From Streptomyces toxytricini (GTDB lineage Bacteria; Actinomycetota; Actinomycetes; Streptomycetales; Streptomycetaceae), in NCBI RefSeq assembly GCF_014649915.1, contig NZ_BMTY01000019.1:95893-159892 (forward strand): a DNA stretch of 64,000 nucleotides. The letters run 5' to 3'. Positions 41,421-49,007 of the stretch are shown here, in pieces. Each line of letters begins with the position of its first letter. Positions within the stretch are counted from its first letter, which is position 1. Under the pieces are notes generated by a model. The model saw nothing but the letters and a program-made list of their open reading frames with translations, did no database searches and was not told where the DNA came from. Position numbers and translations under genes: made by a program.

Positions 41421-41885
41421 CTACTGGGAGAGGTGCTTCTTGACGGCGGCGGCGACGCGCCCGCCCTCGGCCAGCCCCGCCACCTTCGGGCTCACGATCT
41501 TCATGACGGCGCCCATGGCCCGCGGCCCCTCCGCACCGGCGGCCCGCGCCTCCTCGACGGCCTGCGCCACGATCGCGCCGAGCTCGTCGTCGGTCAGCTG
41601 CTTCGGCAGGTAGGTGTCGAGGAACTCGCCCTCGGCCGTCTCCCGCGCGGCCTGGTCGGCCCGGCCGCCCTGCGCGAACGCCTCCGCGGCCTCCCGGCGC
41701 TTCTTCGCCTCCTTGGCGATCACCTTGAGGACTTCCTCGTCGGACAGGACGCGCGCCTCCTTGCCCGCGACCTCCTCCTTGGTGATGGCGGCGAGGGTCA
41801 GCCGGAGCGTGGACGAGTGGAGCTCGTTCCGCTCCCTGATCGCGGTGGTGAGGTCTTCCTGCAGCTTGGCCTTGAGCGTGGTCAT
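41421..41885 (-). CDS. yqeY: GatB/YqeY domain protein
   Basis: A 154-residue YqeY protein resembling the tRNA-binding tail of GatB. MTTLKAKLQEDLTTAIRERN and LPKQLTDDELGAIVAQAV are family motifs. Probably RNA-related but not an amidotransferase itself. ATG 41885 has no ribosome binding site; CAGACT lies 6 nt upstream, so it may be leaderless. The upstream part of the open frame was excluded. Confidence 0.88.
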   Translation of the reverse strand: MTTLKAKLQEDLTTAIRERNELHSSTLRLTLAAITKEEVAGKEARVLSDEEVLKVIAKEAKKRREAAEAFAQGGRADQAARETAEGEFLDTYLPKQLTDDELGAIVAQAVEEARAAGAEGPRAMGAVMKIVSPKVAGLAEGGRVAAAVKKHLSQ

Positions 41886-41952
41886 GACCCGAGTCTGCCA
41901 GGTGCTGGGGCGGTGGCGCCCACCGGTTTTCCCCGTCTGAGACCATGGGGCC

Positions 41953-42891
41953 ATGCGCGCGCGTTACGGAGTACCCCTGAAGGTCACCGCCGGAATCGCG
42001 GCGGTGGGGGCCGCCGGAGTGGCCTATGCCGCCGGCTTCGAAGCCCGGTCGTTCCGGCTGCGGCGGGTCACCGTTCCCGTCCTCCCCGCGGGGATGCGGC
42101 CGCTGCGCGTCCTGCAGGTCTCCGACATCCACATGGTCTGCGGGCAGCGCAAGAAGCGGGCCTGGCTCCAGTCCCTGGCCGGGCTCCGCCCGGACTTCGT
42201 CGTCAACACCGGCGACAACCTCTCCGACACCGAGGGCGTGCCCGAGCTGCTCGACGCGCTCGGCCCGCTCATGTCCTTCCCCGGCGTCTACGTCTTCGGG
42301 TCGAACGACTACTACGGCCCGCGGCTACGCAACCCCGGCCGCTACCTGATCGAGAAGGTGCAGGGCCGGCACGGCCTGAACGGCAACAAGCCGGTCGTCG
42401 GCGCCGTCCACAACCCGTGGGAGGGCATGCGGGACGCCTTCGACGCGGCGGGCTGGGTCAACCTCACCAACACGCGCGGCCGGCTCAAGCTCGATGGCCT
42501 GGACCTCGCCTTCACCGGCCTCGACGACCCGCACATCAAGCGCGACCGCTACGAGCGGGTCGCGGGCGGCCCCGAGGCGGACGCCGACTTCTCGATCGCC
42601 GTCGTGCACGCCCCGTACCTGCGCAGCCTCGACGCCTTCACCGCGGACGGCTACCCGCTGGTCCTGGCCGGCCACACCCACGGCGGGCAGCTGTGCATCC
42701 CCTTCTACGGGGCGCTCGTCACCAACTGCGACCTGGACACGGACCGCGTCAAGGGCCTCTCCACCCACGAGGCGGCGGGCCACCGCTCCTACCTGCACGT
42801 CTCCGCAGGCTGCGGCACGAACCGCTTCACCCCGGTCCGCTTCGCCTGCCCCCCGGAGGCCACCCTCCTCACCCTGACCCCGAAGCCCTGA
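41953..42891 (+). CDS. membrane-anchored metallophosphoesterase
   Basis: A 312-residue calcineurin-fold enzyme (YkuE/LpxH-like). Metal motifs are VSDIHMVCG, NTGDNL, FGSNDYY, the His in VVHAPY and AGHTHGGQL. An N-terminal hydrophobic segment (residues 10-28) likely anchors it. Substrate unknown. Divergent from yqeY with a 67-nt gap; GACCAT precedes ATG 41953 by 6 nt. Confidence 0.88.
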   Translation: MRARYGVPLKVTAGIAAVGAAGVAYAAGFEARSFRLRRVTVPVLPAGMRPLRVLQVSDIHMVCGQRKKRAWLQSLAGLRPDFVVNTGDNLSDTEGVPELLDALGPLMSFPGVYVFGSNDYYGPRLRNPGRYLIEKVQGRHGLNGNKPVVGAVHNPWEGMRDAFDAAGWVNLTNTRGRLKLDGLDLAFTGLDDPHIKRDRYERVAGGPEADADFSIAVVHAPYLRSLDAFTADGYPLVLAGHTHGGQLCIPFYGALVTNCDLDTDRVKGLSTHEAAGHRSYLHVSAGCGTNRFTPVRFACPPEATLLTLTPKP

Positions 42892-42944
42892 CCCCCGGGG
42901 CGGACCGCGGCGAAACCGGATTTCGTCTCCGGCCGCGGGTCCGC

Positions 42945-42950
42945 TAAAGT
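42945..42950 (+). promoter_or_regulatory. -10 hexamer of the tRNA-Pro gene
   Basis: TAAAGT lies 41 nt upstream of the mature tRNA 5' end. The -35 is not clear. Confidence 0.4.
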
Positions 42951-42990
42951 AATCGATGTCGCCAGGGCAGCAGCCCGGCAAGGCGGCGAT

Positions 42991-43064
42991 CGGGGTGTAG
43001 CGCAGCTTGGCAGCGCGCTTCGTTCGGGACGAAGAGGTCGTGGGTTCAAATCCCGCCACCCCGA
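42991..43064 (+). tRNA. tRNA-Pro (anticodon CGG)
   Basis: A complete cloverleaf of 74 nt. Acceptor CGGGGTG/CACCCCG, D-stem GCGC/GCGC, anticodon stem CTTCG/CGAAG with loop TTCGGGA (anticodon CGG, reading CCG), T-stem GTGGG/CCCGC with TTCAAAT. Discriminator A; CCA is not encoded. Confidence 0.97.
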
Positions 43065-43080
43065 CAGAGTAAGACCAGGT

Positions 43081-43116
43081 CAGGGGCCTGATCCGAGAAA
43101 TCGGATCAGGCCCCTG
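43081..43116 (+). terminator. terminator of tRNA-Pro
   Basis: A perfect 16-bp stem (43081-43096 with 43101-43116) capped by a GAAA tetraloop, followed by AGTGGTTTTGG. Confidence 0.92.
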
Positions 43117-43315
43117 AGTGGTTTTGGCCCCCGGAGCCACGGGGAATCGGAGCGCCGTCGGCCCCCTCCCCCGTGGCCCTTGCCGAAGCGGGCCTCGGCG
43201 TACGCCCCGGTTCTCCGGGCGACGGACGGATCGTGCACCCGATGTAGGACACGAACGGACCTAATGGCGGGCTACCTTCGCGGAGCCCCACGCCGCCCAC
43301 CCATGAGGAGCAGCA

Positions 43316-43720
43316 ATGCTGCGAGGTCTCACGACGGTCCGCTTCCACGCCGCCGACCTGGAGTCCGCGAAGTCCTGGTACAGCGAACTCCTCGGCATCA
43401 CGCCCTACTTCGAGCGCCCCGGCTACGCGGAGTACCGCATCGGCGACTACCAGCACGAGCTGGGACTGCTCGACAGCAAGTACGCGGAGGTCCTGGGCGC
43501 CCACGACCCGGGGAGTGCCGCAGGCGGCGCGGTGATCTACTGGCACGTGGACGACGTCCAGGCCGCCATGGACCGCCTGCTCTCCCTGGGCGCGACGCTC
43601 CACGAACCGGTCCGCCAGTTCGGCGAGGGCTTCGTCGGCGCCTCGGTGGTGGACCCCTTCGGCAACACCCTGGGCATCATGCAGAACCGCCACTACCTGG
43701 ACGTCCTCGCCACCCGCTGA
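43316..43720 (+). CDS. VOC-family (glyoxalase-like) protein
   Basis: A 134-residue vicinal-oxygen-chelate fold protein: two beta-alpha-beta modules with His in VRFHAADLESAKSWY and HELGLL, and Glu/Asp in VVDPFGNTLGIMQN. Could be a dioxygenase, isomerase or resistance protein; no specific function can be given. ATG 43316 has a GAGGAG ribosome binding site. Confidence 0.8.
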   Translation: MLRGLTTVRFHAADLESAKSWYSELLGITPYFERPGYAEYRIGDYQHELGLLDSKYAEVLGAHDPGSAAGGAVIYWHVDDVQAAMDRLLSLGATLHEPVRQFGEGFVGASVVDPFGNTLGIMQNRHYLDVLATR

Positions 43721-43826
43721 GTGCCCGGTTGCGACCCCGGCGGCCCCACCGGCTTGATCGGGACGGGACGGGATCGGGTGCGACAGCCGGTGGGAAAGGG
43801 AGCGGAGCTCCTGGCAGGGTGGTCCC

Positions 43827-44600
43827 ATGGCTGAGCTGAATGGGGAGCCCGTCCGGGTCGGGGAGTTGCAGGCGCTCGCGCTCGTCAACTACGGGCATTT
43901 CACCACCATGCGGGTCCAGGACGGGCGGGTACGGGGGCTCCACCTGCATCTGGAGCGGCTTCGGGAGGACTGCCGGGTGCTGTTCGGGGTGGCGCTCGAC
44001 ACCGGGCGGGTAAGGGAGTTGGCGCGGCGGGTCGTGCCGGGCTCCGGTGCCGTCACGGTGCGGGTCACCCTTTTCGATCCGGGGCTCGACCTCGGCCGGC
44101 CCTCGGCTGCCCGTGATCCGCACGTCCTCGTGACCTCCCGGCCCGCCGGCGGGGCCGTGCCGCCCCCGCTGCGGGTGCGGTCGGTGGCGTACGTGCGGGA
44201 CCTGCCCCGCGTGAAGGGCGTCGGCCTGTTCGGCGGGCTGTACCAGCGGCGGCAGGCGCAGGCGGCCGGCTTCGACGACGCACTGTTCACGGACCGGGGG
44301 CAGGCCGTCACCGAGGGAGCCACATGGAACATCGGCTTCTTCGACGGCAGCCGGGTCGTGTGGCCGGACGGCGAGTGCCTCGACGGCGTGACGATGCGGC
44401 TGCTGAAGCAGGCCCACCCGTACGGTTCGGCGACCGTGCGGCTCGGCGACGTCGCGGGGATGGAGGCCGCGTTCGCCACGAACGCGGCCGTGGGGGTCCG
44501 GGCCGTAAGCCTCGTCGACGGGGTCGGGTTGGACCCCTCCCATCCCGTCGTGGGTGAGCTGCGCCGCGCCTATGAGGACATTCCGGGGGACGAGCTGTAG
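43827..44600 (+). CDS. class IV aminotransferase-like PLP enzyme
   Basis: A 257-residue fold-type IV PLP protein (4-amino-4-deoxychorismate lyase / branched-chain aminotransferase superfamily). The PLP lysine is in DLPRVKGVGLFGG, and the later GATWNIGFFDG and NAAVGVRAV are the phosphate-binding and substrate regions. Low overall similarity to a specific subgroup, so the reaction stays open. Ends 10 nt from the convergent VOC gene. Confidence 0.8.
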   Translation: MAELNGEPVRVGELQALALVNYGHFTTMRVQDGRVRGLHLHLERLREDCRVLFGVALDTGRVRELARRVVPGSGAVTVRVTLFDPGLDLGRPSAARDPHVLVTSRPAGGAVPPPLRVRSVAYVRDLPRVKGVGLFGGLYQRRQAQAAGFDDALFTDRGQAVTEGATWNIGFFDGSRVVWPDGECLDGVTMRLLKQAHPYGSATVRLGDVAGMEAAFATNAAVGVRAVSLVDGVGLDPSHPVVGELRRAYEDIPGDEL

Positions 44601-44610
44601 GGCTCGGGCG

Positions 44611-44955
44611 TCAGCCCGTCACGAAGCAGAACTCATTGCCCTCCGGGTCGCGCATCGTCTGGAAGGAGCCCTGGTCGTCGGTGATCGTCCCGCCGGCCGG
44701 GGCGGCCCCCAGGGCGACGGCGCGGGCGACCGCCGCCGGGAGGTCGTCGACCGCCAGGTCCAGGTGCAGCCGGTTCTTCGCCGACTTGCCCTCCGGGACC
44801 GGTTGGAAGGCGAGCCGCGCGACCCCGGGCAGTTTCACGTGAAACCATCCGCGGGCCCGCTCCACGGGCTCCACTCCGAAGAGCTCCGCCCAGAAGCGCA
44901 CGAGCTCCCCCGGCTCCCGGCAGTCCACGACGATCTGGTGCAGGCGTACGCGCAT
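44611..44955 (-). CDS. VOC-family (glyoxalase-like) protein
   Basis: A 114-residue single-domain protein, MRVRLHQIVVDCREPGELV...MRDPEGNEFCFVTG, of the actinobacterial glyoxalase/bleomycin-resistance-like group. HIS metal ligand and C-terminal Glu (GNEFCFV) are present. ATG 44955 follows TACGCT by 6 nt without a ribosome binding site. Divergent from the sulfite-oxidase-like gene. Confidence 0.82.
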   Translation of the reverse strand: MRVRLHQIVVDCREPGELVRFWAELFGVEPVERARGWFHVKLPGVARLAFQPVPEGKSAKNRLHLDLAVDDLPAAVARAVALGAAPAGGTITDDQGSFQTMRDPEGNEFCFVTG

Positions 44956-44961
44956 GCCGGC

Positions 44962-44967
44962 AGCGTA
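44962..44967 (-). promoter_or_regulatory. -10 hexamer TACGCT for the leaderless VOC gene
   Basis: Minus-strand TACGCT, 6-nt gap to ATG 44955. Confidence 0.5.
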
Positions 44968-45018
44968 CGGCCCCGGCCCCCGCGGGCGTCCGGCCGGGGC
45001 CGGGGAGACGATGGGGGC

Positions 45019-46131
45019 ATGGACACGCCGTCGCCCGCCGACGTGAGCGGGCCGCCCCGGATCGCCGGGCCGGGCGAGGGGATCGGAGCGGACGAACTGG
45101 CCCTCGCCGCCCGCAACCACGGGATGCCGCTGGAGGCGCTGCGCTACGAGGTCACCCCGCCCGGCCTGCACTACGTCCTCGTCCACTACGACATCCCCGC
45201 CGCTGACGCCGGTGCCTGGCGGCTCACCGTGGACGGCCTGGTCCGCACGCCCCTGGAGCTGGACCTGGCGGAGCTGCGCGCGCTGCCGTCCGTCACCCGC
45301 CGCGTCACCATGGAGTGCGCGGGCAACGGTCGCGCCCGGCTGGAGCCGCGTCCGGTCAGCCAGCCGTGGCTCGTCGAGGCGGTCGGCACCGCCGACTGGA
45401 CGGGCGTCCCGCTGCGCACCGTGCTCGACGCGGCCGGCATCCGCCCGGGCGCCGTCGAGGCCGTCTTCACGGGCGCCGACCACGGCATCGAGCGCGGTGT
45501 CGAGCAGGACTACCAGCGCAGCCTGCCGGTCGGCGCCGCGACCGGCGGCGACCCGGGCGTGCTGCTCGCGTACGCCATGAACGGCGGGCCCCTGCCGCCG
45601 CAGCACGGGCACCCGCTGCGGCTGGTCGTCCCCGGCTGGTACGGGATGGCGCACGTGAAGTGGCTGAGGGCGGTCACCCTGGTCGCTCAGCCGTTCACCG
45701 GCTTCCAGCAGGCGGTCGCCTACCGGTACCGGCAGGCGCCGGACGAGCCGGGCGATCCCGTCACGCGGATCGCCCCGCGCGCCCTGCTCGTACCGCCCGG
45801 CTTCCCCGACTTCATGTCGCGCACCCGCATCGTGCGGCCGGGACCGGTGCGCCTGGAGGGCCGCGCCTGGTCGGGCTTCGGGCCGGTCACCCGGGTCGAG
45901 GTGAGCACCGATGCCGGGCTGACCTGGGCGGATGCGGACCTGGCAGCGCCGGGCGGTGAGCGCTGCGCCTGGCAGGCCTGGCAGGCCGAGTGGGACGCGG
46001 CTCCCGGGCGGTACGTGCTCACGGCGCGGGCCGCGGACGCCGCCGGGCGCATCCAACCGCTGGAGCAGCCGTGGAACCGCGGCGGCTTCGGGAACAACCT
46101 CGTCCAGTACGTGCCGGTGCTGTGCACGTGA
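45019..46131 (+). CDS. sulfite-oxidase-family molybdopterin enzyme
   Basis: A 370-residue molybdenum-cofactor protein of the sulfite oxidase fold. The Mo-binding Cys100 lies in VTMECAGNGR, GADHGIERG and HGHPLRLVVPGWYGMAHVKW line the cofactor pocket, and a C-terminal dimerisation domain follows (VRLEGRAWSGFGPVTRVEVS). No heme domain and no Tat signal are seen, so it is probably cytoplasmic with a separate electron acceptor. ATG 45019 is preceded by GACGAT with a 6-nt gap. Confidence 0.9.
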   Translation: MDTPSPADVSGPPRIAGPGEGIGADELALAARNHGMPLEALRYEVTPPGLHYVLVHYDIPAADAGAWRLTVDGLVRTPLELDLAELRALPSVTRRVTMECAGNGRARLEPRPVSQPWLVEAVGTADWTGVPLRTVLDAAGIRPGAVEAVFTGADHGIERGVEQDYQRSLPVGAATGGDPGVLLAYAMNGGPLPPQHGHPLRLVVPGWYGMAHVKWLRAVTLVAQPFTGFQQAVAYRYRQAPDEPGDPVTRIAPRALLVPPGFPDFMSRTRIVRPGPVRLEGRAWSGFGPVTRVEVSTDAGLTWADADLAAPGGERCAWQAWQAEWDAAPGRYVLTARAADAAGRIQPLEQPWNRGGFGNNLVQYVPVLCT

Positions 46132-46140
46132 TCGGGAGGA

Positions 46141-46650
46141 TTAGTCCCCCGCTGCCAGCTCCGCCAGTTCGGTGCGGACCAGTTCCATGAACGCGACCGT
46201 CGCCGCGGGGTCGACCCCGCGCCCGGCGGCCAGCCCGCGCAGGTGGTCCAGGACGGCCGCGACGCTGGGGAAGCGCCCCACCGGCCGCAGCAGCCACAGC
46301 CGGCCGGGGGGCCGGGGCGGCAGGCCGAGCGCGGCGACGGCTTCGTCGGTCTCGCGGTCGAGGCCTCGCAGGTCCGGGCCGGCCAGCGGTTCGGCGCGGA
46401 CGTCGGTGATGTGGCCGTGCCCGTCGAGGAGGGTGTCGACGGCCCAGTGGGTGGACCGGTCGGGGATCCAGGTGCGGTCGGCCGGCGGCCACACGTACGG
46501 GAGGAACACCCAGGCCGCCTCCTCGGGGGCGGGCTCCCAGCCGAGCGCCTCCAGTTCGCGGACCTCCGGCAGCCGGTCGGGTTCCTGTTCGCTGCGGCCG
46601 GAGCGGCGCTGTGCGAGCGGGTGCGGTGTTCCGTCCTCGTCCCACGACAT
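46141..46650 (-). CDS. conserved actinobacterial protein (DUF5956-like)
   Basis: A 169-residue protein without a known fold. Conserved-looking blocks are WVFLPYVWPPADRTW, STHWAVDTLLDGHGHI and LPPRPPGRLWLLRPVGRFP. I associate it with a Streptomyces family (DUF5956), with moderate certainty. ATG 46650 has no ribosome binding site; TAGCCT ends 7 nt upstream. Convergent with the molybdopterin gene. Confidence 0.7.
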   Translation of the reverse strand: MSWDEDGTPHPLAQRRSGRSEQEPDRLPEVRELEALGWEPAPEEAAWVFLPYVWPPADRTWIPDRSTHWAVDTLLDGHGHITDVRAEPLAGPDLRGLDRETDEAVAALGLPPRPPGRLWLLRPVGRFPSVAAVLDHLRGLAAGRGVDPAATVAFMELVRTELAELAAGD

Positions 46651-46657
46651 GCGCGAG

Positions 46658-46663
46658 AGGCTA
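46658..46663 (-). promoter_or_regulatory. -10 hexamer TAGCCT for a leaderless gene
   Basis: Minus-strand TAGCCT, 7-nt gap to ATG 46650. Confidence 0.45.
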
Positions 46664-46704
46664 CCGGCGCGGCGGGCCGGCACGGGTCAGCCCCGCCGCA
46701 GCCG

Positions 46705-47307
46705 TCAGCCCCGCCCTTGCGGCACGTCCAAGGGGTTGGAGGCGGCGCGTCCGGCGCCGCCCGAGGCGATCCAGGCGGCGGCCGCGCAGTCGGGCTTGCG
46801 TGCGGCCTGGTCGCGGACGAGGGCGGTGAAGGCCCCGCCGAAGCCGAGCCGCGGGTGGGCCGCGAGCAGGGCGGCGGTGAACGCCGGGTCGAACTCGGCG
46901 ACGCGCAGGCCTGACACGTCGGCGCTGGTCCCGACCTGGAGGAGGTGGCTCTCGACGTCCTCGTCTGCGGTGACGTCGTCCCGCATGTGCCGGACGATGA
47001 CCTCCTCGGCGCGGGCGCGCCGCTCGGCGGGCCAGCCGAGCCCGGCCGTCAGGACGCGGGCGACGTGCCCGCCGGCCTCCTCGAAGGGCAGGGTGTGGCT
47101 GTCGAACGGGGCGGTCAGGCCCAGGTCGTGGAGGAGGGCGCTGACGTAGAAGAGGTCCTCGTCGTAGGAGAGGCCGTGGACGGCCGCGTACTCGGCGCCG
47201 AAGGCGTACGAGCGGACGGAGTGGTTCAGCAGCGTGGCGCCGGCGTACTCGGCCGCGGTCTCCAGGGCTGCCCGGGCCGATGCGGTGTCACGTGTCCATG
47301 TCCTCAT
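46705..47307 (-). CDS. HD-domain phosphohydrolase
   Basis: A 200-residue HD protein: first His29 (LLNHSVRSYAFG), then His60-Asp61 (SALLHDLGL), and a C-terminal Asp region. Resembles cyanamide-hydratase-like HD proteins. Substrate unknown. ATG 47307 lacks a ribosome binding site; TAGGGT lies 8 nt upstream. It is 11 nt from the end of the deaminase gene but has its own promoter. Confidence 0.8.
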   Translation of the reverse strand: MRTWTRDTASARAALETAAEYAGATLLNHSVRSYAFGAEYAAVHGLSYDEDLFYVSALLHDLGLTAPFDSHTLPFEEAGGHVARVLTAGLGWPAERRARAEEVIVRHMRDDVTADEDVESHLLQVGTSADVSGLRVAEFDPAFTAALLAAHPRLGFGGAFTALVRDQAARKPDCAAAAWIASGGAGRAASNPLDVPQGRG

Positions 47308-47315
47308 GGCGGTTC

Positions 47316-47321
47316 ACCCTA
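47316..47321 (-). promoter_or_regulatory. -10 hexamer TAGGGT for the leaderless HD gene
   Basis: Minus-strand TAGGGT, 8-nt gap to ATG 47307; it overlaps the 3' end of the upstream deaminase gene. Confidence 0.4.
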
Positions 47322-48647
47322 GCCGCGGCCGAAATCCACCTCCTCCGGAGGGGCGCCGGGCGGCCAGGACAGCAGCGCCGGCGCCGGCGGGGTCTCGGCG
47401 ACGACCCTGCCGTGCGCGGCGACGAGGCGGGGGCGGACCTGGCGGCGGAGCGCCTCCTGCGGGGTCGGCGCGGGCAGCAGGACGAAGGAGCCGGGCCCTC
47501 CCTCCGCGATGCCGTACTCGGCGTCCGTCAGGCCGAGGACGCGGGCGGCCCGGGTGGTGACCATCGCGAACGCCTCCGGGATCTCGGCGGCGCCGGTCAG
47601 CTGGGCGGCGTAGAGGCCCACGAGGGCCGTCTGGAGGGGGTTGCCGGTGCCGAGGGCGTTCCACGGGTCCATCACGTCGTCGTGGCCGAACGCGACGTTC
47701 ACCCCGGCGGCCAGCATCTCCTTGACCTGGGTGAGGCCGCGCCGCTTGGGATAGGCGTCGAAGCGGCCCTGGAGGTTGAGGTTGGCGAAGGGGTTGGCGA
47801 CCAGGTTGATGCCGGATCGGACCAGGAGCCGCTGGAGTTTGAGGCTGTACGCGCCGCCGTACGAGCCCATGGCAGTCGTGTGCGAGGCGGTCGCCCGGTC
47901 GCGGAGCCCGGTGCGCAGGGCGTGAGCGGCGAGCACCTCCACGAACCGCGAGTGCTCGTCGTCGATCTCGTCGCAGTGCGCGTCGACGCGCAGGCCGTGC
48001 TCCTCGGCGAGGGCGAAGGCGATGCCGAGGGAGGCGACGCCGTCCTCGCGGGTGTCCTCGTAGTGCGGGATGGCTCCGACGACGTCCGCGCCGCGGGCGA
48101 CGGCCTCGCGGAGCAGGGCCTCCCCGCCGGGGAAGGAGACGATGCCCTCCTGCGGGAAGGCCGTGACCTGGAGGGTCATGAAGTCGCGGACGCGGTCGCG
48201 GAGCTCCAGCAGCGCGTCCAGCGCGGTCAGCGCCGGGTCGGTGGTGTCGCAGTGGGTCCGTACGTGCAGGACGCCCTGCGCCGCCTGCCAGCGCAGCACC
48301 TCGGTGGCGCGGGCCAGGACGTCCTCCCTGGTCAGGGCGGGTTTGCGGGCGCTCCAGCAGGCGATGCCCTCCCAGAGGGTGCCGGAGGCGTTGGGCCGCG
48401 GGTCGCCGGCGGTCAGGGCGGTGTCGAGGTGGATGTGCGGCTCGACGAAGGGGGCGCTGAGCAGCCCGCCGTCCGCGTCGACGTCCACCGCGGCGCGCGG
48501 CGGCGGGTGGTCGTCGGCACCGCGGGACCCGTGGGGCCTGATGCGGGCGATGCGCCCGTCTTCCCCGACGTGGACGTCGTACAGCCCGGGGCGCACACCG
48601 GTTCCGCCGGCCTCCGGCAGCCGGGCGCCGCGCACGGTCATCCGCAT
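47319..48647 (-). CDS. codA: cytosine deaminase
   Basis: A 442-residue amidohydrolase. Metal and catalytic residues line up with E. coli CodA: His71 and His73 (EPHIHLDT), His224 and Glu227 (AHCDEIDDEH), His256 (ASHTTAM) and Asp323 (GHDDVMDPW), with the same spacing. LQGRFDAYPKRRGLTQVKEM is strongly family-like. It converts cytosine (or a related ring) to uracil. ATG 48647 is chosen over GTG 48653 because TAGGGT ends 6 nt before it; the GTG would abut the hexamer. Confidence 0.92.
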   Translation of the reverse strand: MRMTVRGARLPEAGGTGVRPGLYDVHVGEDGRIARIRPHGSRGADDHPPPRAAVDVDADGGLLSAPFVEPHIHLDTALTAGDPRPNASGTLWEGIACWSARKPALTREDVLARATEVLRWQAAQGVLHVRTHCDTTDPALTALDALLELRDRVRDFMTLQVTAFPQEGIVSFPGGEALLREAVARGADVVGAIPHYEDTREDGVASLGIAFALAEEHGLRVDAHCDEIDDEHSRFVEVLAAHALRTGLRDRATASHTTAMGSYGGAYSLKLQRLLVRSGINLVANPFANLNLQGRFDAYPKRRGLTQVKEMLAAGVNVAFGHDDVMDPWNALGTGNPLQTALVGLYAAQLTGAAEIPEAFAMVTTRAARVLGLTDAEYGIAEGGPGSFVLLPAPTPQEALRRQVRPRLVAAHGRVVAETPPAPALLSWPPGAPPEEVDFGRG

Positions 48648-48653
48648 GGGCAC

Positions 48654-48659
48654 ACCCTA
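48654..48659 (-). promoter_or_regulatory. -10 hexamer TAGGGT for leaderless codA
   Basis: Minus-strand TAGGGT, 6-nt gap to ATG 48647. Confidence 0.5.
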
Positions 48660-48688
48660 GGCCCGCGCCCGGCCTCCGAGGGGGCGGT

Positions 48689-48856
48689 TCAGCCGCGTTT
48701 GGCCTGGGCCTTCTGCTGCATGCCGCGCGTCTTCGCCGACGTGTACCGGGCCTCGCGGGCGGCGGACTTCGCGCGGGCTTCCGCCGCGGTGTTCTTCGCC
48801 CTCTCGCGCTGGCGCTCCGCGGCCTGCGCCGTGCCGGCCCGCTCCTTCTTGGCCAT
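48689..48856 (-). CDS. small highly charged protein, 55 residues
   Basis: MAKKERAGTAQAAERQRER and the rest are Ala/Lys/Arg/Glu-rich, predicted as one long helix. There is a very good AGGAGG ribosome binding site before ATG 48856, so the gene is real though its job is unknown. Possibly nucleic-acid binding. Confidence 0.7.
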   Translation of the reverse strand: MAKKERAGTAQAAERQRERAKNTAAEARAKSAAREARYTSAKTRGMQQKAQAKRG

Positions 48857-48967
48857 GGCCGTCCTCCTCGGGTCGCCGGGGTCTCGCCGGAAGTGTGCGT
48901 ACGCCCTCCACTGTCCTCCGGTCCGCGGCCCCCGGCATCCCCGCGGCCGGGGGCGACCGCGGGCCTC

Positions 48968-48994
48968 GGCCGATCGGTTCGCGAGGCCGATCGG
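48968..48994. promoter_or_regulatory. tandem GGCCGATCGG repeats before the S9 peptidase gene
   Basis: Two copies of GGCCGATCGG (48968-48977, 48985-48994), 17 bp apart, each containing the palindrome CCGATCGG, end 13 bp before ATG 49008. An operator-like arrangement overlapping the expected promoter. Confidence 0.4.
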
Positions 48995-49007
48995 CTTACA
49001 TAGAGGC

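Noticed and set aside
48653..48655. GTG start of the cytosine deaminase
   Set aside because: It directly abuts the -10 hexamer, which would leave no room for transcription to start before it.
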